Counted from the first letter of the stretch, positions 26,836 to 36,770 are shown. The stretch is DNA of 64,000 nt from Falsiroseomonas ponticola (GCF_016805305.1 NZ_JAERQN010000005.1:186001-250000), one strand, 5' to 3'. Made by a program: numbers and translations. The notes: generated by a model not told the origin, from the sequence alone.

Positions 26836-27697
26836 CCTTGGCTTCCGCCGCCGCTGGTTCGGCGGTCGCGGGTTTCGGACGCTCATAGAGCGACAGCAGG
26901 CCGCCGGAGGCCTTGGTGGCGGCCTGGAAGGCCTCCGTCAGGCGCGTCGCCTCCGCCAGCGGGTCGGGCGCGCCGGCGCGCCGGCGTTCCTCGCCCTCCA
27001 GGCGCTGACGGATGCGCTCGATGATCGCGTCCCGGTCGTCGCCGCCGCGGACGAGCGAGTAGAAATCATGCGCGGCGGTCGGCATGGGCAGCAGCGTGAT
27101 GCCCTTCCGGCCCTCCAGCAGCCTGGCATGGGCGCTGTCGCGCAGGTTGTTGGCGGCGAAGGCGACGGTGACGCGCAGCGTGCGGCGGCTGGCGCCCCAG
27201 GCGGCCTTCAGCCAGGGCCGCGCATCGCCGTAGCGCAGCATGGTGTCGGAGACGCGGCCCGTGCGGCGCGCCTTGAGGATCATGGCCGAATGGTCCGGCC
27301 CGCGCGCCCCGGCGACCGGGGGCCATACCGCCACCATCGGGCTGAAGGCGAAGATGGAGACGCGGGTGCGGGGCAGGGCGATGGCCAGCTGCGCGCCGTA
27401 GAGCAGCGCCGCGAAGCCGCCGAGGCTGTAGCCCGCGACCTGGATCGCCGGCGCTTCCTGCCAGCCCATGGTGCGGACCACGTCGTCCACCACGGCCTCC
27501 GCCGGGCTGTCGAAGCCCAGCATGTCATAGGCGCCGAGCACGGCGAGCGGGCGTTCGGCCAGCACCGGATTCTCGAAGGCCATGGCGGATTTGCTGGCGA
27601 ATTTCGGTGTGCAGAGCAGCAGGGGCGCGCCCGGGCCGCCGCGGTGCAGCAGCGGATAGGCCGCGGCGCGGCCCTGGTGGAGGGCAGGTTCTGTCAT
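26828..27697 (-). CDS. Alpha/beta-hydrolase-like protein
   Basis: The 289-residue protein has a nucleophile elbow GYSLGGFAALLYG (Ser within GxSxG) preceded by a PAIQVA strand, typical of alpha/beta hydrolases. A preceding APLLLCTPKFASKSAMAFEN stretch lacks the common oxyanion HG motif. The C-terminus (from about 250) is Ala-, Glu- and Arg-rich and probably helical. Substrate and role are unknown. The start at 27697 was chosen for gene length, and the ribosome binding site is poor. It diverges from the small paralogue pair, and a Fur-like box lies between. Confidence 0.55.
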   Translation of the reverse strand: MTEPALHQGRAAAYPLLHRGGPGAPLLLCTPKFASKSAMAFENPVLAERPLAVLGAYDMLGFDSPAEAVVDDVVRTMGWQEAPAIQVAGYSLGGFAALLYGAQLAIALPRTRVSIFAFSPMVAVWPPVAGARGPDHSAMILKARRTGRVSDTMLRYGDARPWLKAAWGASRRTLRVTVAFAANNLRDSAHARLLEGRKGITLLPMPTAAHDFYSLVRGGDDRDAIIERIRQRLEGEERRRAGAPDPLAEATRLTEAFQAATKASGGLLSLYERPKPATAEPAAAEAKAA

Positions 27698-27756
27698 GGG
27701 GGTCTGGCGGCGGCGAGGGGTGAAGTAGGGGCAGCCATGCCGCCTGGGCGGACATT

Positions 27757-27775
27757 GCGAATGATAGTCAGCATC
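27757..27775. promoter_or_regulatory. Fur-box-like sequence
   Basis: GCGAATGATAGTCAGCATC matches the classical 19-base Fur consensus GATAATGATAATCATTATC at 14 positions. It lies in the unusually AT-rich gap between the minus-strand hydrolase (start 27697) and the first of two tandem small genes (start 27828). Only sequence similarity supports it. Confidence 0.35.
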
Positions 27776-27827
27776 GCCAGCCGCCACATCAATGAAATGA
27801 CAATCCTTTCGATGACTTAATGGGGGC

Positions 27828-28133
27828 ATGAGGACCATCCCCGGCACCGGCGGCATCGAGACCTATCTGTTCGAGCCTGGCGACCTCGTCCGGCTGCTGA
27901 GGGCCGAGACCGGGCCCATCGCCAGCGCGCGGCCGGGGGATTGGGGCGTCGTGATGCGCGTGCATCCCTGCGGGTCGCTCGACCTGAAGCTGGCCGGCTA
28001 TTCGCGGCCGAAGGACGCCTCCATGGCCCGCGCCATGGCGATTCCCCGCGGCCATGTCGAACCCTGCGACCGGCAGGGCCTGCCGCTGCGCCGCGGCTTC
28101 TCCGCCGTGTGGGACACGCGGCCGGGGCGCTGA
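27828..28133 (+). CDS. Small uncharacterised protein A of a tandem paralogue pair
   Basis: The 101-residue protein shares a common core with the gene 66 nt downstream: GDLVRLLRAETGP, ARPGDWGVVMRVHPCGS, DLKLAGYSRPKD, and AIPRGHVEPCDRQGLPLRRG. Alternating hydrophobic residues and the GDWGxVxRV turn suggest a small SH3/KOW-like beta barrel, but this is inference. There is no signal peptide or membrane segment. The two proteins end with VWDT and VWGT, so the whole length is conserved. Function is unknown. A Fur-like box lies 53 nt upstream. A 6-bp GC hairpin lies just after the stop. Confidence 0.72.
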   Translation: MRTIPGTGGIETYLFEPGDLVRLLRAETGPIASARPGDWGVVMRVHPCGSLDLKLAGYSRPKDASMARAMAIPRGHVEPCDRQGLPLRRGFSAVWDTRPGR

Positions 28134-28199
28134 CGCCGGGGCGGGGCCTTCCCGGCCCCCGGTAACATCGCGTCAAAAGTTGTCGGGCCTGCTTGCCCC

Positions 28200-28499
28200 A
28201 TGCAGACCCATGACGCCGCGCCTGCCCGTCCCCTCGCCATCGGCGACTTCGTGCGCCTGCGGCGCGACGAACCCGGGGAATTCGTCACCGCCCGCGCCGG
28301 GGATTGGGGCCAGGTGTCCCGGGTGTACCGCAACGGCACGGTGGACCTGATGCTGGCCGGCTATTGCCGGCCACGCACCACGCCGCAGCCGCGCGCCACC
28401 TCCATCCCGCTCAGCATCGTCGAACGCTGCGACGCCTTCGGCCGCCCGCCGCCCGTCCAGCCGCGCCGGCGCGTCTGGGGGACCGGCGCGCCGGAGTGA
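28200..28499 (+). CDS. Small uncharacterised protein B of a tandem paralogue pair
   Basis: The 99-residue protein is a diverged copy of the preceding one: GDFVRLRRDEPGEF, ARAGDWGQVSRVYRNGT, DLMLAGYCRPRT, SIPLSIVERCDAFGRPP. A conserved Cys-Asp pair follows the second strand region in both. The pattern suggests a small beta-barrel fold, perhaps nucleic-acid or protein binding, with no catalytic motif. It has no transport signal. Placed before a chemoreceptor-like gene, but 98 nt separate them, so they need not share a transcript. Confidence 0.72.
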   Translation: MQTHDAAPARPLAIGDFVRLRRDEPGEFVTARAGDWGQVSRVYRNGTVDLMLAGYCRPRTTPQPRATSIPLSIVERCDAFGRPPPVQPRRRVWGTGAPE

Positions 28500-28597
28500 C
28501 ACCCGGCGGCCGCAACCCGGCGGTGTGATCCGCGCGCGCTCAAGCCTTTCTTAGTGACGCTACTGTCATGAAGCGCGCGCGCAGCAGGAGCTTGCCG

Positions 28598-29737
28598 ATG
28601 GACGGATACGGCTTCGCCACCCGACGCCGCGACGCCACCCCGCCCGGAGCGGCATCGGCCCCCCGCCCCGATGGGCTGGGCGGCGCCGAGGCGGGCGAGG
28701 CGACGCCGGAGCGCGTGCTGGCCCTGGTGGACCAGGCCGCGGGCATCGCGGCCACCAAGGTGGAGGCCATCCAGGCCATCACGCACCAGACCCGCATCCT
28801 GGCCCTGAACGCCCGGATCGAGGCCGCGCGCGCCGGCGAGGCCGGCCAGGGCTTCACCGTGGTGGCCGGGGAGGTGGGGGCCGTGGCGGCGGAGGTGGCG
28901 CGCCTCTCCTCCGAGATGAATGGCGAGCTGCGCGACGCCTTCCGCGCGCTGAAGACGGTCGGCGAACGCATGTCGGCGGAGATGTCGGGCCAGCGCCTGG
29001 TGGACCTGGCGCTGAACGCGATCGAGATCATCGACCGCAACCTCTACGAACGGACCTGCGACGTGCGCTGGTGGGCCACGGATGCCGCGGTGGTGGAGGC
29101 GGCGGCCGCGCCAGATCCGGCGCGCTGCGCGCATGCCTCCCGGCGGCTCGGCGTCATCCTCGCCGCCTATACGGTGTATCTCGACCTCTGGTTGTGCGAC
29201 CGGGATGGGCGCGTCATCGCGAATGGCAGGCCGGACCGCTACCCCGGCGTGGCCGGGCTTTCCGTGGCGGGGGAGGGCTGGTTCCGCGATGCGCTGGCCA
29301 CCGGCTCCGGCGACGATTTCGCGGTGGCGGATGTGGCGCCCTGCGCCGCGCTGGGCGGCGTGCCCGTGGCGACCTATGCCGCCGCGATCCGGGAGGGTGG
29401 CGATGCCCATGGCCGCCCGATCGGGGTGCTCGGCATCCATTTCGACTGGGGCCCGCAGGCGGATGCGGTGCTGCGCGGCGTGCGGCTGACGCCGGCGGAA
29501 CAGGGGCGGACCCGCGCGCTGCTGGTGGATGCGACGGGGCGCGTGCTCGCGGCCTCCGACGCCCGTGGGGTGCTGGAGGACCGGGTGCGCCTGCCCGGCG
29601 GCAAGCGGGACCACGGCTTCGTGGTCGATCCCGGCGGCCGCACCACCGCCTTCCACCGCACCCCGGGCTACGAGACCTATCGCGGGCTCGGCTGGTCGGG
29701 CGTCATCATCCAGGACCCGGCCGGGCGTCCCGCCTGA
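28598..29737 (+). CDS. Soluble chemoreceptor-like protein, signalling helix first, sensor domain last
   Basis: The 379-residue protein carries the chemoreceptor signalling hairpin near its N-terminus, with QTRILALNARIEAARAGEAG (about residues 65-85) matching the tip that contacts CheA and CheW. The usual length is cut to about 90 residues. From about 130 it reads as a Cache/PAS-like sensor: WLCDRDGRVIANGRPDRYPG, an internal GIHFDWGP strand, and a final YRGLGWSGVIIQD. No membrane helix is present, so it is cytoplasmic. The ATG at 28598 has AGGAG seven bases upstream. The order is the reverse of most receptors. Confidence 0.72.
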   Translation: MDGYGFATRRRDATPPGAASAPRPDGLGGAEAGEATPERVLALVDQAAGIAATKVEAIQAITHQTRILALNARIEAARAGEAGQGFTVVAGEVGAVAAEVARLSSEMNGELRDAFRALKTVGERMSAEMSGQRLVDLALNAIEIIDRNLYERTCDVRWWATDAAVVEAAAAPDPARCAHASRRLGVILAAYTVYLDLWLCDRDGRVIANGRPDRYPGVAGLSVAGEGWFRDALATGSGDDFAVADVAPCAALGGVPVATYAAAIREGGDAHGRPIGVLGIHFDWGPQADAVLRGVRLTPAEQGRTRALLVDATGRVLAASDARGVLEDRVRLPGGKRDHGFVVDPGGRTTAFHRTPGYETYRGLGWSGVIIQDPAGRPA

Positions 29738-29803
29738 CGCGGGGCTGCCGCCGGTCGCGGATTGCCGGCATGCTGGCGCGCGGCAACGGGCCGGGGCGGC
29801 GGG

Positions 29804-31446
<1,643 letters not shown>

Positions 31447-31463
31447 GGGCGAACCGGCGCCGA

Positions 31464-31497
31464 AGCACGATCCGTCCAGTCGGACGGCTCTCGTGCT
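31464..31497. repeat. Hairpin 1 of the eno downstream array
   Basis: AGCACGA pairs with TCGTGCT and inside it CCGTCC pairs with GGACGG over the loop AGTC, with a small asymmetry between the two parts. Seventeen bases after the eno stop, it is the best candidate for the eno terminator, though the following bases lack a strong T run. Confidence 0.6.
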
Positions 31498-31516
31498 CTA
31501 GAAGCTATTGTTTCTA

Positions 31517-31563
31517 AAGCACGAAATCCGATCAGGCTGATTCAGCTTGATCGGATGGTGCTT
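31517..31563. repeat. Hairpin 2 of the eno downstream array
   Basis: Outer arms AAGCAC / GTGCTT (6 bp) and inner arms ATCCGATCA / TGATCGGAT (9 bp) enclose a second pairing GCTGA / TCAGC. A G-T pair joins the inner helices into a nearly continuous stem. Its outer arm resembles that of hairpin 1 (AAGCACGA then TCCG), so the two may be copies of one repeat. Confidence 0.6.
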
Positions 31564-31567
31564 CAGA

Positions 31568-31611
31568 GTGCGATCGGCTGAGGCGGAATCGCCGAAAGGC
31601 GTGAATCGCAC
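31568..31611. repeat. Hairpin 3 of the eno downstream array
   Basis: GTGCGAT at 31568-31574 pairs with ATCGCAC at 31605-31611. Inside, CGCC and GGCG pair across a GAAA tetraloop (31590-31601). It starts five bases after hairpin 2 ends. Confidence 0.5.
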
Positions 31612-31625
31612 GAGAGAACAGAACG

Positions 31626-31669
31626 CTGGAGTCCGGCAGGCGCTTCTATCCGCGCCTGGCAGGCTCCAG
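31626..31669. repeat. Hairpin 4 of the eno downstream array
   Basis: CTGGAGTCCGGCAGGCGC and GCGCCTGGCAGGCTCCAG form an 18-bp stem with three mismatches over an 8-nt loop. With the preceding three it fills the 300 bases between eno and the ftsB-like gene, which contain no ORF that looks coding. Confidence 0.55.
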
Positions 31670-31757
31670 GCGGCGCCGGTTAACTCTCTTTCGCTGGACA
31701 GGGATACAATCTCCTGTTTTCTTGGCGTCGCGGAGACGGGCGGGGGGGCTCGAGGAC

Positions 31758-32120
31758 GTGAATGACGATTACGGGGTGCCGGAACGGCGCGAGGGGATCC
31801 TCGCGGCGATCGGGCGAGGGTTGCGGAGCGCGGTGCTGCCGGTGCTGTTCCTGGCGGCCTGCGGCTACTTCATCTGGCATGCGGTGCATGGCGAACGCGG
31901 GCTGATCGCCAGCGAGCAGCGCCTGCAATTGCTGGCCGATGCGCGGCAGGAGCTGGAACGCAGCCGCGCGGAGCTGGAAAGCTGGGAACGCCGGGTGCAG
32001 GGGATGCGCGGCGACCGGCTGGACCGGGACCAGCTGGATGAGCGGGCGCGCCAGCTGCTGAACTTCGTCGGCAAGGATGAGCTGGTGGTGCCCTACGGGC
32101 CGGAACGCCGCCTGTTCTGA
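31758..32120 (+). CDS. ftsB: FtsB/DivIC-family septum formation protein
   Basis: The short bitopic protein has one transmembrane segment (VLPVLFLAACGYFIWHAV) and then a coiled coil (SEQRLQLLADARQELERSRAELESWERRV) in the periplasm, the standard architecture of FtsB, which links FtsL and FtsQ in the divisome. A downstream position next to eno is common in proteobacteria. The start is uncertain. GTG 31758 gives 120 residues and follows a G-rich stretch, and TTG 31722 would add 12 residues. A -10-like TACAAT lies at 31705-31710. Confidence 0.8.
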   Translation: MNDDYGVPERREGILAAIGRGLRSAVLPVLFLAACGYFIWHAVHGERGLIASEQRLQLLADARQELERSRAELESWERRVQGMRGDRLDRDQLDERARQLLNFVGKDELVVPYGPERRLF

Positions 32121-32124
32121 ACCC

Positions 32125-32146
32125 GCCCGGCGGGCTCCGGCCGGGC
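32125..32146. terminator. Hairpin between converging genes
   Basis: GCCCGGC and GCCGGGC form a 7-bp stem over an 8-nt loop in the 36 bases between the ftsB-like gene and the converging oxygenase gene. It could act in both directions. Confidence 0.45.
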
Positions 32147-32156
32147 CCGCGCGCGG

Positions 32157-33200
32157 TCAGGCGGCGGGCGGGTCCGCCGGCCGGCGCGTGCCGGCGAAGC
32201 GCCAGCCATTGTCGCGCCCGCGCAGCCGCTTCACCGCATGGTCCAGCCAGCCCAGCGCGCGCGTGCCCACGCCGCGCAGCGGCGCGATGGCCAGATCCCC
32301 GCCCGCCCAGGGGATGAAGGGCGTGCCGCGGCTGCGGGCCCAGATGGAGATGCGGCAGGCGAAACCCTCGCTGAGGCCGCGGCGGTGGAAGCCGCTGGTA
32401 TCGGCGATGATGAGCGTGTTGGGCTGCGCTTCCAGCTTGCGCGGGGGCGCGTAGCGAAGCCGCGCCAGTTCCCCCTCCGAGATGCGGAGTGAACCCTCCC
32501 CGGTCAGCCGGTCCCGCGCCTCATGAGCGGTGTAGGAAACGCGGCGTTCCCAGGCCAGGTGCCGGCGGTTCGGCAGGTGGCTGCCGGGGATGTAGGTGAA
32601 GCCGGCCTCCGCCTGGTTCACCGGCGTCAGCAGCAGCCAGGACTTCACCGTCGGGAAGAAGGTGTCGGTGTGGTAGAAGCTCTGCACATCCGGCGGGCCT
32701 TCCCGCACGCCGGAGAAGATGGTCTGCACATAAAGCCAGGGCAGGCGGCGGAAGCTGCCGATGTAGTGGTGCAGGCCGAGGTAGCGCGGCGTCAGCAGCG
32801 CGCCGCGCGTCGCGGGCATCTCCCGCAGCGCCACGGCATCCAGCGGGATCAGCCGCGTCATGGTGTAGCCGTCGAGCGATTCGCGCGCGCGGGCCTCGCG
32901 CGCCATCACCTCGGCGCGCATCGCCTCGAAGGTCGCGGGCGGCAGGAAGTCCGGGATCACCAGGTAGCCGTCGCGCAGGAAGGCGGCGCGCTGCTCCTCC
33001 GGCAGCAGGGCCGCCATGGCGGCGCGGCGGCGTGCGGCCATGCGATGCGCAAGCCGCTTGCGGGCGATGTGCAGGCCGAGCCGGTTGAGGCGCGGGCTGC
33101 CGATGACGGGATTGTCGCGGAACGCCTTGTCGCTGCTGGCCACGCGCAGGGCGTGCCACGGCAGGAGCAGCCAGCGGAACAGCGCGAGGGGGCCGGACAT
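32157..33200 (-). CDS. Phytanoyl-CoA dioxygenase-like (PhyH) oxygenase
   Basis: The 347-residue protein fits Fe(II)/2-oxoglutarate oxygenases of the PhyH superfamily. FYHTDTFFPTVKSW supplies the HxD iron ligands, a GFTYIPGSHLPN turn follows, and the distal His in SGFHRRG with Arg in CRISIWARSR would complete the iron and 2-oxoglutarate site. An initial DGYLVIPDFLPP stretch is also typical. The substrate is unknown. It diverges from the patatin operon and converges with the ftsB-like gene. Confidence 0.78.
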   Translation of the reverse strand: MSGPLALFRWLLLPWHALRVASSDKAFRDNPVIGSPRLNRLGLHIARKRLAHRMAARRRAAMAALLPEEQRAAFLRDGYLVIPDFLPPATFEAMRAEVMAREARARESLDGYTMTRLIPLDAVALREMPATRGALLTPRYLGLHHYIGSFRRLPWLYVQTIFSGVREGPPDVQSFYHTDTFFPTVKSWLLLTPVNQAEAGFTYIPGSHLPNRRHLAWERRVSYTAHEARDRLTGEGSLRISEGELARLRYAPPRKLEAQPNTLIIADTSGFHRRGLSEGFACRISIWARSRGTPFIPWAGGDLAIAPLRGVGTRALGWLDHAVKRLRGRDNGWRFAGTRRPADPPAA

Positions 33201-33317
33201 GACCTGCTACCTAGCGCGTTGCGGCATGGCGTTCCAGCCGGGCGAAACAGCGCGTAACCGGGGCCGCCGGCGCCGCGAAAAACCCGCATCGCCGCCGATC
33301 GCGAAGGAGATCCCCGC

Positions 33318-34487
33318 ATGGCCGCCTTTCCGCCCCGCCCGCCGGGCTACGACAAGAAGGTCGCGCTGGTGCTGCAGGGGGGCGGGGCGCTCGGCAGCTA
33401 CCAGGCCGGAGTCTATGAGGCGCTGGCGCAATCGGACTACGAGCCGGACTGGGTCGCGGGCATTTCCATCGGCGCCATCAACGCCGCGATCATCGCGGGC
33501 AATGCGCCCGAACACCGCGTGGAACGGCTGCGGCTGTTCTGGGAGACGGTGACGGAGCCCCGCGGCTTCTGGGCCGGCTGGCTGGAGGGGCTGGTGCCGC
33601 CGCCCGGCCAGCGGCGCAGCGTGGCGGCGGCGCAGGCGCTGCTGCTCGGCCAGCCCGGCTTCTTCGCGCCCCAGCCCGCCATGGCCTGGTTCGGCGCCAC
33701 GCCGCCCGTCAGCTACTACGACACCGCCGCGCTGAAGGGCACGCTGGAATCGCTGGTCGATTTTGACCGGATCAACCACGGGCCCATGCGGCTATCCGTT
33801 GGCGCGGTGAATGTGCGCACCGGCAACTTCGCCTATTTCGACAGCGCGACGACGCCGATCCGCGCGGAGCACATCATGGCCAGCGGCGCGCTGCCGCCGG
33901 GCTTCGGCGCGGTCGAGATCGATGGCGAGCATTACTGGGATGGCGGCCTCGTTTCCAACACCCCGCTGCAATACGTGCTGGAGAGGATCCCCCGGCGATC
34001 GCGCCTGACCTTCCAGGTCGACGTCTTCCATGCCCGAGGCAAGCTGCCGACGACACTCGAGGAAGTGGCGGAGCGGGAGAAGGACATCCGCTACAGCAGC
34101 CGCACCCGCGCGGCGTCCGACACCGTCCGCGCCATGCATGACGTGCGGCACAACATTAACACGCTGTGGGAGAAGCTGCCGCCGGAGCTGCGCGACACGC
34201 CGGAGGGGCGCTTCCTCTACAATTTCGGCTGCGTGACGACGATGGATATCGCGCAGATCATCTATCGCCCCGCGGAGCCGCAGGGGCAGAGCAAGGACTA
34301 CGAGTTCAGCCGCGGCACCATGCGCGAACGCTGGGCGCAGGGGCTGTCGGACGCGACGGCGACGCTGATGGCATCGCCCTGGCTGGAGCCGATGCCGAAG
34401 GAGGTCGGCGCGCGCACCTTCGACGTGCTGCGGCCCCGCCGGACCCAACCGGCCACCGAGGCGCCGCGCCGCAAGGGTGCGGCGTGA
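33318..34487 (+). CDS. Patatin-like phospholipase with DUF3734-type C-terminus
   Basis: The 389-residue protein has all patatin motifs: the glycine-rich [16 protein letters not shown] oxyanion loop, the nucleophile elbow GISIGAINA, and DGG with the catalytic Asp in [11 protein letters not shown]. The C-terminal third matches what I recall as DUF3734. It may release fatty acids or act on polyhydroxybutyrate granule lipids. It leads an operon with two acetoacetate-decarboxylase-family proteins and an SDR. An AGGAGA sequence precedes the start by about 6 nt. Confidence 0.88.
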   Translation: MAAFPPRPPGYDKKVALVLQGGGALGSYQAGVYEALAQSDYEPDWVAGISIGAINAAIIAGNAPEHRVERLRLFWETVTEPRGFWAGWLEGLVPPPGQRRSVAAAQALLLGQPGFFAPQPAMAWFGATPPVSYYDTAALKGTLESLVDFDRINHGPMRLSVGAVNVRTGNFAYFDSATTPIRAEHIMASGALPPGFGAVEIDGEHYWDGGLVSNTPLQYVLERIPRRSRLTFQVDVFHARGKLPTTLEEVAEREKDIRYSSRTRAASDTVRAMHDVRHNINTLWEKLPPELRDTPEGRFLYNFGCVTTMDIAQIIYRPAEPQGQSKDYEFSRGTMRERWAQGLSDATATLMASPWLEPMPKEVGARTFDVLRPRRTQPATEAPRRKGAA

Positions 34488-35242
34488 TGGAGGCGGAGGA
34501 CGTCCTGGCCGGCGCCTTCGCCATGCCGCGCACCAGCCCCTCCTACCCCCGCGGCCCGTATCGCTTCGTCGGGCGGGAGTATCTGGTGATCGCCTATCGA
34601 ACCGACCCAGCCGCGCTGCGTCGCCTGGTGCCGGAACCGCTGGTGCCGGCGGGGGAGGAGGCGCGCTTCCAGTTCATCCGCATGCCGGACAGCACGGGCC
34701 TCGGCGACTACGCGCTCGCGGCGCAGATCATCCAGGTGCGGCTGCCGGATGGCACGCAGGCGGGCTATGTCCACGCCATGCTGGTGGACAGCCACACCGC
34801 CAATTCCGGCGGGCGGGAGCTGTGGGGCTTTCCGCAGAAGCTGGCGAAGCCGTCGCTGACGGTACAGCGGGACACGCTGCTGGGCGCGCTGGATATCGGC
34901 CCTGTCGCAGTGGCGCGCGGCAGCATGGGCTTCAAGCATCGCACGCTGGACGCGGCGGAGGCGCTGGCGGAGGTCGCGGGGCCTGGCGTCACGCTCAAGA
35001 TCATCCCGCATGTCGATGGGCGGCCGCGCATCTGCGAACTCGTGCGCTGGCAGCTCGGCGATGTCGTGCTGCGCGGCGCCTGGACCGGGCCGGCCGCGCT
35101 GACGCTCGCCTCCCACGCGCTGGCGCCACTGGCGGAGCTGCCGGTGCGGGAGGTGCTGCGCGGCACGCATGTGGTGGTGGATGCGACGCTGGAGCCCGGC
35201 AGCGTGCTGCACGACTACCTCGCGGAAGGAGAGGCGGCATGA
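34487..35242 (+). CDS. Acetoacetate-decarboxylase-family protein without the Schiff-base lysine
   Basis: The 251 residues are clearly of the acetoacetate decarboxylase fold and share most positions with the next gene (PMxSPSYPxGPYRFVxREYL and [13 protein letters not shown] patterns). Where the family has two adjacent lysines, of which the first forms the Schiff base, this protein has Gln117-Lys118 (GFPQKLAKP). It is therefore unlikely to decarboxylate acetoacetate by the usual route and may have another role. The start overlaps the patatin stop (TGATG). Confidence 0.82.
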   Translation: MEAEDVLAGAFAMPRTSPSYPRGPYRFVGREYLVIAYRTDPAALRRLVPEPLVPAGEEARFQFIRMPDSTGLGDYALAAQIIQVRLPDGTQAGYVHAMLVDSHTANSGGRELWGFPQKLAKPSLTVQRDTLLGALDIGPVAVARGSMGFKHRTLDAAEALAEVAGPGVTLKIIPHVDGRPRICELVRWQLGDVVLRGAWTGPAALTLASHALAPLAELPVREVLRGTHVVVDATLEPGSVLHDYLAEGEAA

Positions 35243-35991
35243 CACGGGACGAGATTCGCGCCCGCGCCTTCGCGATGCCGCTGACCAGCCCGTCGTATCC
35301 GATGGGGCCGTATCGCTTCGTGAACCGCGAATACCTCATCATCACCTACCGCACGGACCCCGACGCGCTGCGGCGTGTGGTGCCGAAGCCGCTCCAATTC
35401 GATGAGCCGCTGGTGAAGTACGAGTTCATCCGCATGCCGGACAGCACCGGCTTCGGCGACTACACCGAAAGCGGCCAGGTTATCCCCGTGCGGCTCGGCG
35501 ACCAGCATGGCGGCTACGTGCACGCCATGTTCCTGGACGACGACCCGCCCATCGCGGGCGGGCGTGAGTTGTGGGGCTTCCCGAAGAAGCTGGCGCAGCC
35601 CTCGCTGCGGGTGGAGCGCGACACGCTGCTCGGCACGCTGGACTACGGGCCGGTGCGCGTCGCGACCGGCAGCATGGGCTACAAGCACCGCGCGCTGCCC
35701 GAGGCCACGCTGCGCGCCGCGCTGGCGGAGCCGGGCTTCCTGCTGAAGATCATCCCGCATGTCGATGGCACGCCGCGCATCTGCGAGTTGGTGCGCTACC
35801 GCCTCTCCGACATCCAGCTGAAGGGCGGCTGGACGGGCCCCGCGGCGCTGGAGCTGGCGCCGCATGCGCTGGCGCCGGTGGCGGACCTGCCGGTGCGGGA
35901 GGTCGTCGCCGCCACCCATCTCATCGCCGACCTCACGCTCGATCTGGGCGAGGTCGTGCATGACTACATCGCCGCGAGGGACATGCCATGA
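35239..35991 (+). CDS. adc: Acetoacetate decarboxylase (paralogue with intact lysine pair)
   Basis: The 250-residue protein keeps the lysine pair at positions 116-117 in GFPKKLAQP, the first being the residue that forms the Schiff base with acetoacetate in the clostridial enzyme. It should release acetone and CO2 from acetoacetate. Neighbouring genes make or use 3-hydroxybutyrate and acetoacetate, which supports this. It overlaps the preceding paralogue by four bases (ATGA) and the SDR gene by four more. Confidence 0.85.
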   Translation: MTRDEIRARAFAMPLTSPSYPMGPYRFVNREYLIITYRTDPDALRRVVPKPLQFDEPLVKYEFIRMPDSTGFGDYTESGQVIPVRLGDQHGGYVHAMFLDDDPPIAGGRELWGFPKKLAQPSLRVERDTLLGTLDYGPVRVATGSMGYKHRALPEATLRAALAEPGFLLKIIPHVDGTPRICELVRYRLSDIQLKGGWTGPAALELAPHALAPVADLPVREVVAATHLIADLTLDLGEVVHDYIAARDMP

Positions 35992-36767
35992 GGATGCAGG
36001 ACCAGGTCGCCATCGTGACGGGCGCCGCCAGCGGCATCGGTCGCGCCATCGCCCATCGCCTGGCGCGGGAGGGCGCGCATGTCGTCATCGCCGACCTCGC
36101 CTTGCCGGCCGCCGAGAAGACGGTGGCGGAATTCGCCGCCGACGGCCTGGCGGCCACGGCCATCGCCATGGATGTCAGCGACGAGGCGCAGGTGGAGGCC
36201 GGCATCGCGGCCGTGCTGGCGAAGCTGGGCCGCATCGACGTGCTGGTCAGCAATGCCGGCATCCAGATCGTGCATCCGCTGGAGGATTTCCCGCTGGCCG
36301 ACTGGCGGCGGATGCTGGCCATCCACCTGGACGGCGCCTTCCTGACCACGCGCGCCTGCCTCAGGCCCATGTACGCCGCCGGGCGGGGCAGCATCGTCTA
36401 TATCGGCTCCGTCCATTCGAAGGAGGCGTCGAAGCTGAAGGCGCCCTATGTCACCGCCAAGCACGGGCTGATCGGGCTGGCCAAGGTGGTGGCGAAGGAA
36501 GGGGCGGCGCATGGCGTGCGCGCCAATACCGTCTGCCCCGGCTTCGTCCGCACGCCGCTGGTGGAAAAGCAGATTCCCGAGCAGGCGAAGGCGCTCGGCA
36601 TCAGCGAGGAAGCGGTCATCCGCGACGTGATGCTGAAGGAGACGGTGGATGGCGAGTTCACGACGGTGGAGGACGTGGCGGAGGCCGTGCTGTTCTTCGC
36701 CGCCGCCGGCAGCAATGCGATGACGGGCCAGTCCCTCATCGTCTCCCATGGCTGGTGCATGGAATAG
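35988..36767 (+). CDS. bdhA: D-3-hydroxybutyrate dehydrogenase-like SDR
   Basis: A 259-residue short-chain dehydrogenase. The Rossmann motif is TGAASGIG, the active site is [20 protein letters not shown] with Tyr and Lys, and the [14 protein letters not shown] and [14 protein letters not shown] patterns resemble 3-hydroxybutyrate dehydrogenases. It would oxidise 3-hydroxybutyrate to acetoacetate, the substrate of the decarboxylase encoded just before. The ATG at 35988 is in the ATGA overlap with the previous gene. A second ATG lies two codons later. Confidence 0.86.
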   Translation: MRMQDQVAIVTGAASGIGRAIAHRLAREGAHVVIADLALPAAEKTVAEFAADGLAATAIAMDVSDEAQVEAGIAAVLAKLGRIDVLVSNAGIQIVHPLEDFPLADWRRMLAIHLDGAFLTTRACLRPMYAAGRGSIVYIGSVHSKEASKLKAPYVTAKHGLIGLAKVVAKEGAAHGVRANTVCPGFVRTPLVEKQIPEQAKALGISEEAVIRDVMLKETVDGEFTTVEDVAEAVLFFAAAGSNAMTGQSLIVSHGWCME

Positions 36768-36770
36768 CGG

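Noticed and set aside
31447..31757. tRNA or small-RNA gene in the hairpin array
   Set aside because: No cloverleaf with anticodon, CCA end or T-loop pattern was found. The hairpins are separate, so a repeat cluster is the safer description.
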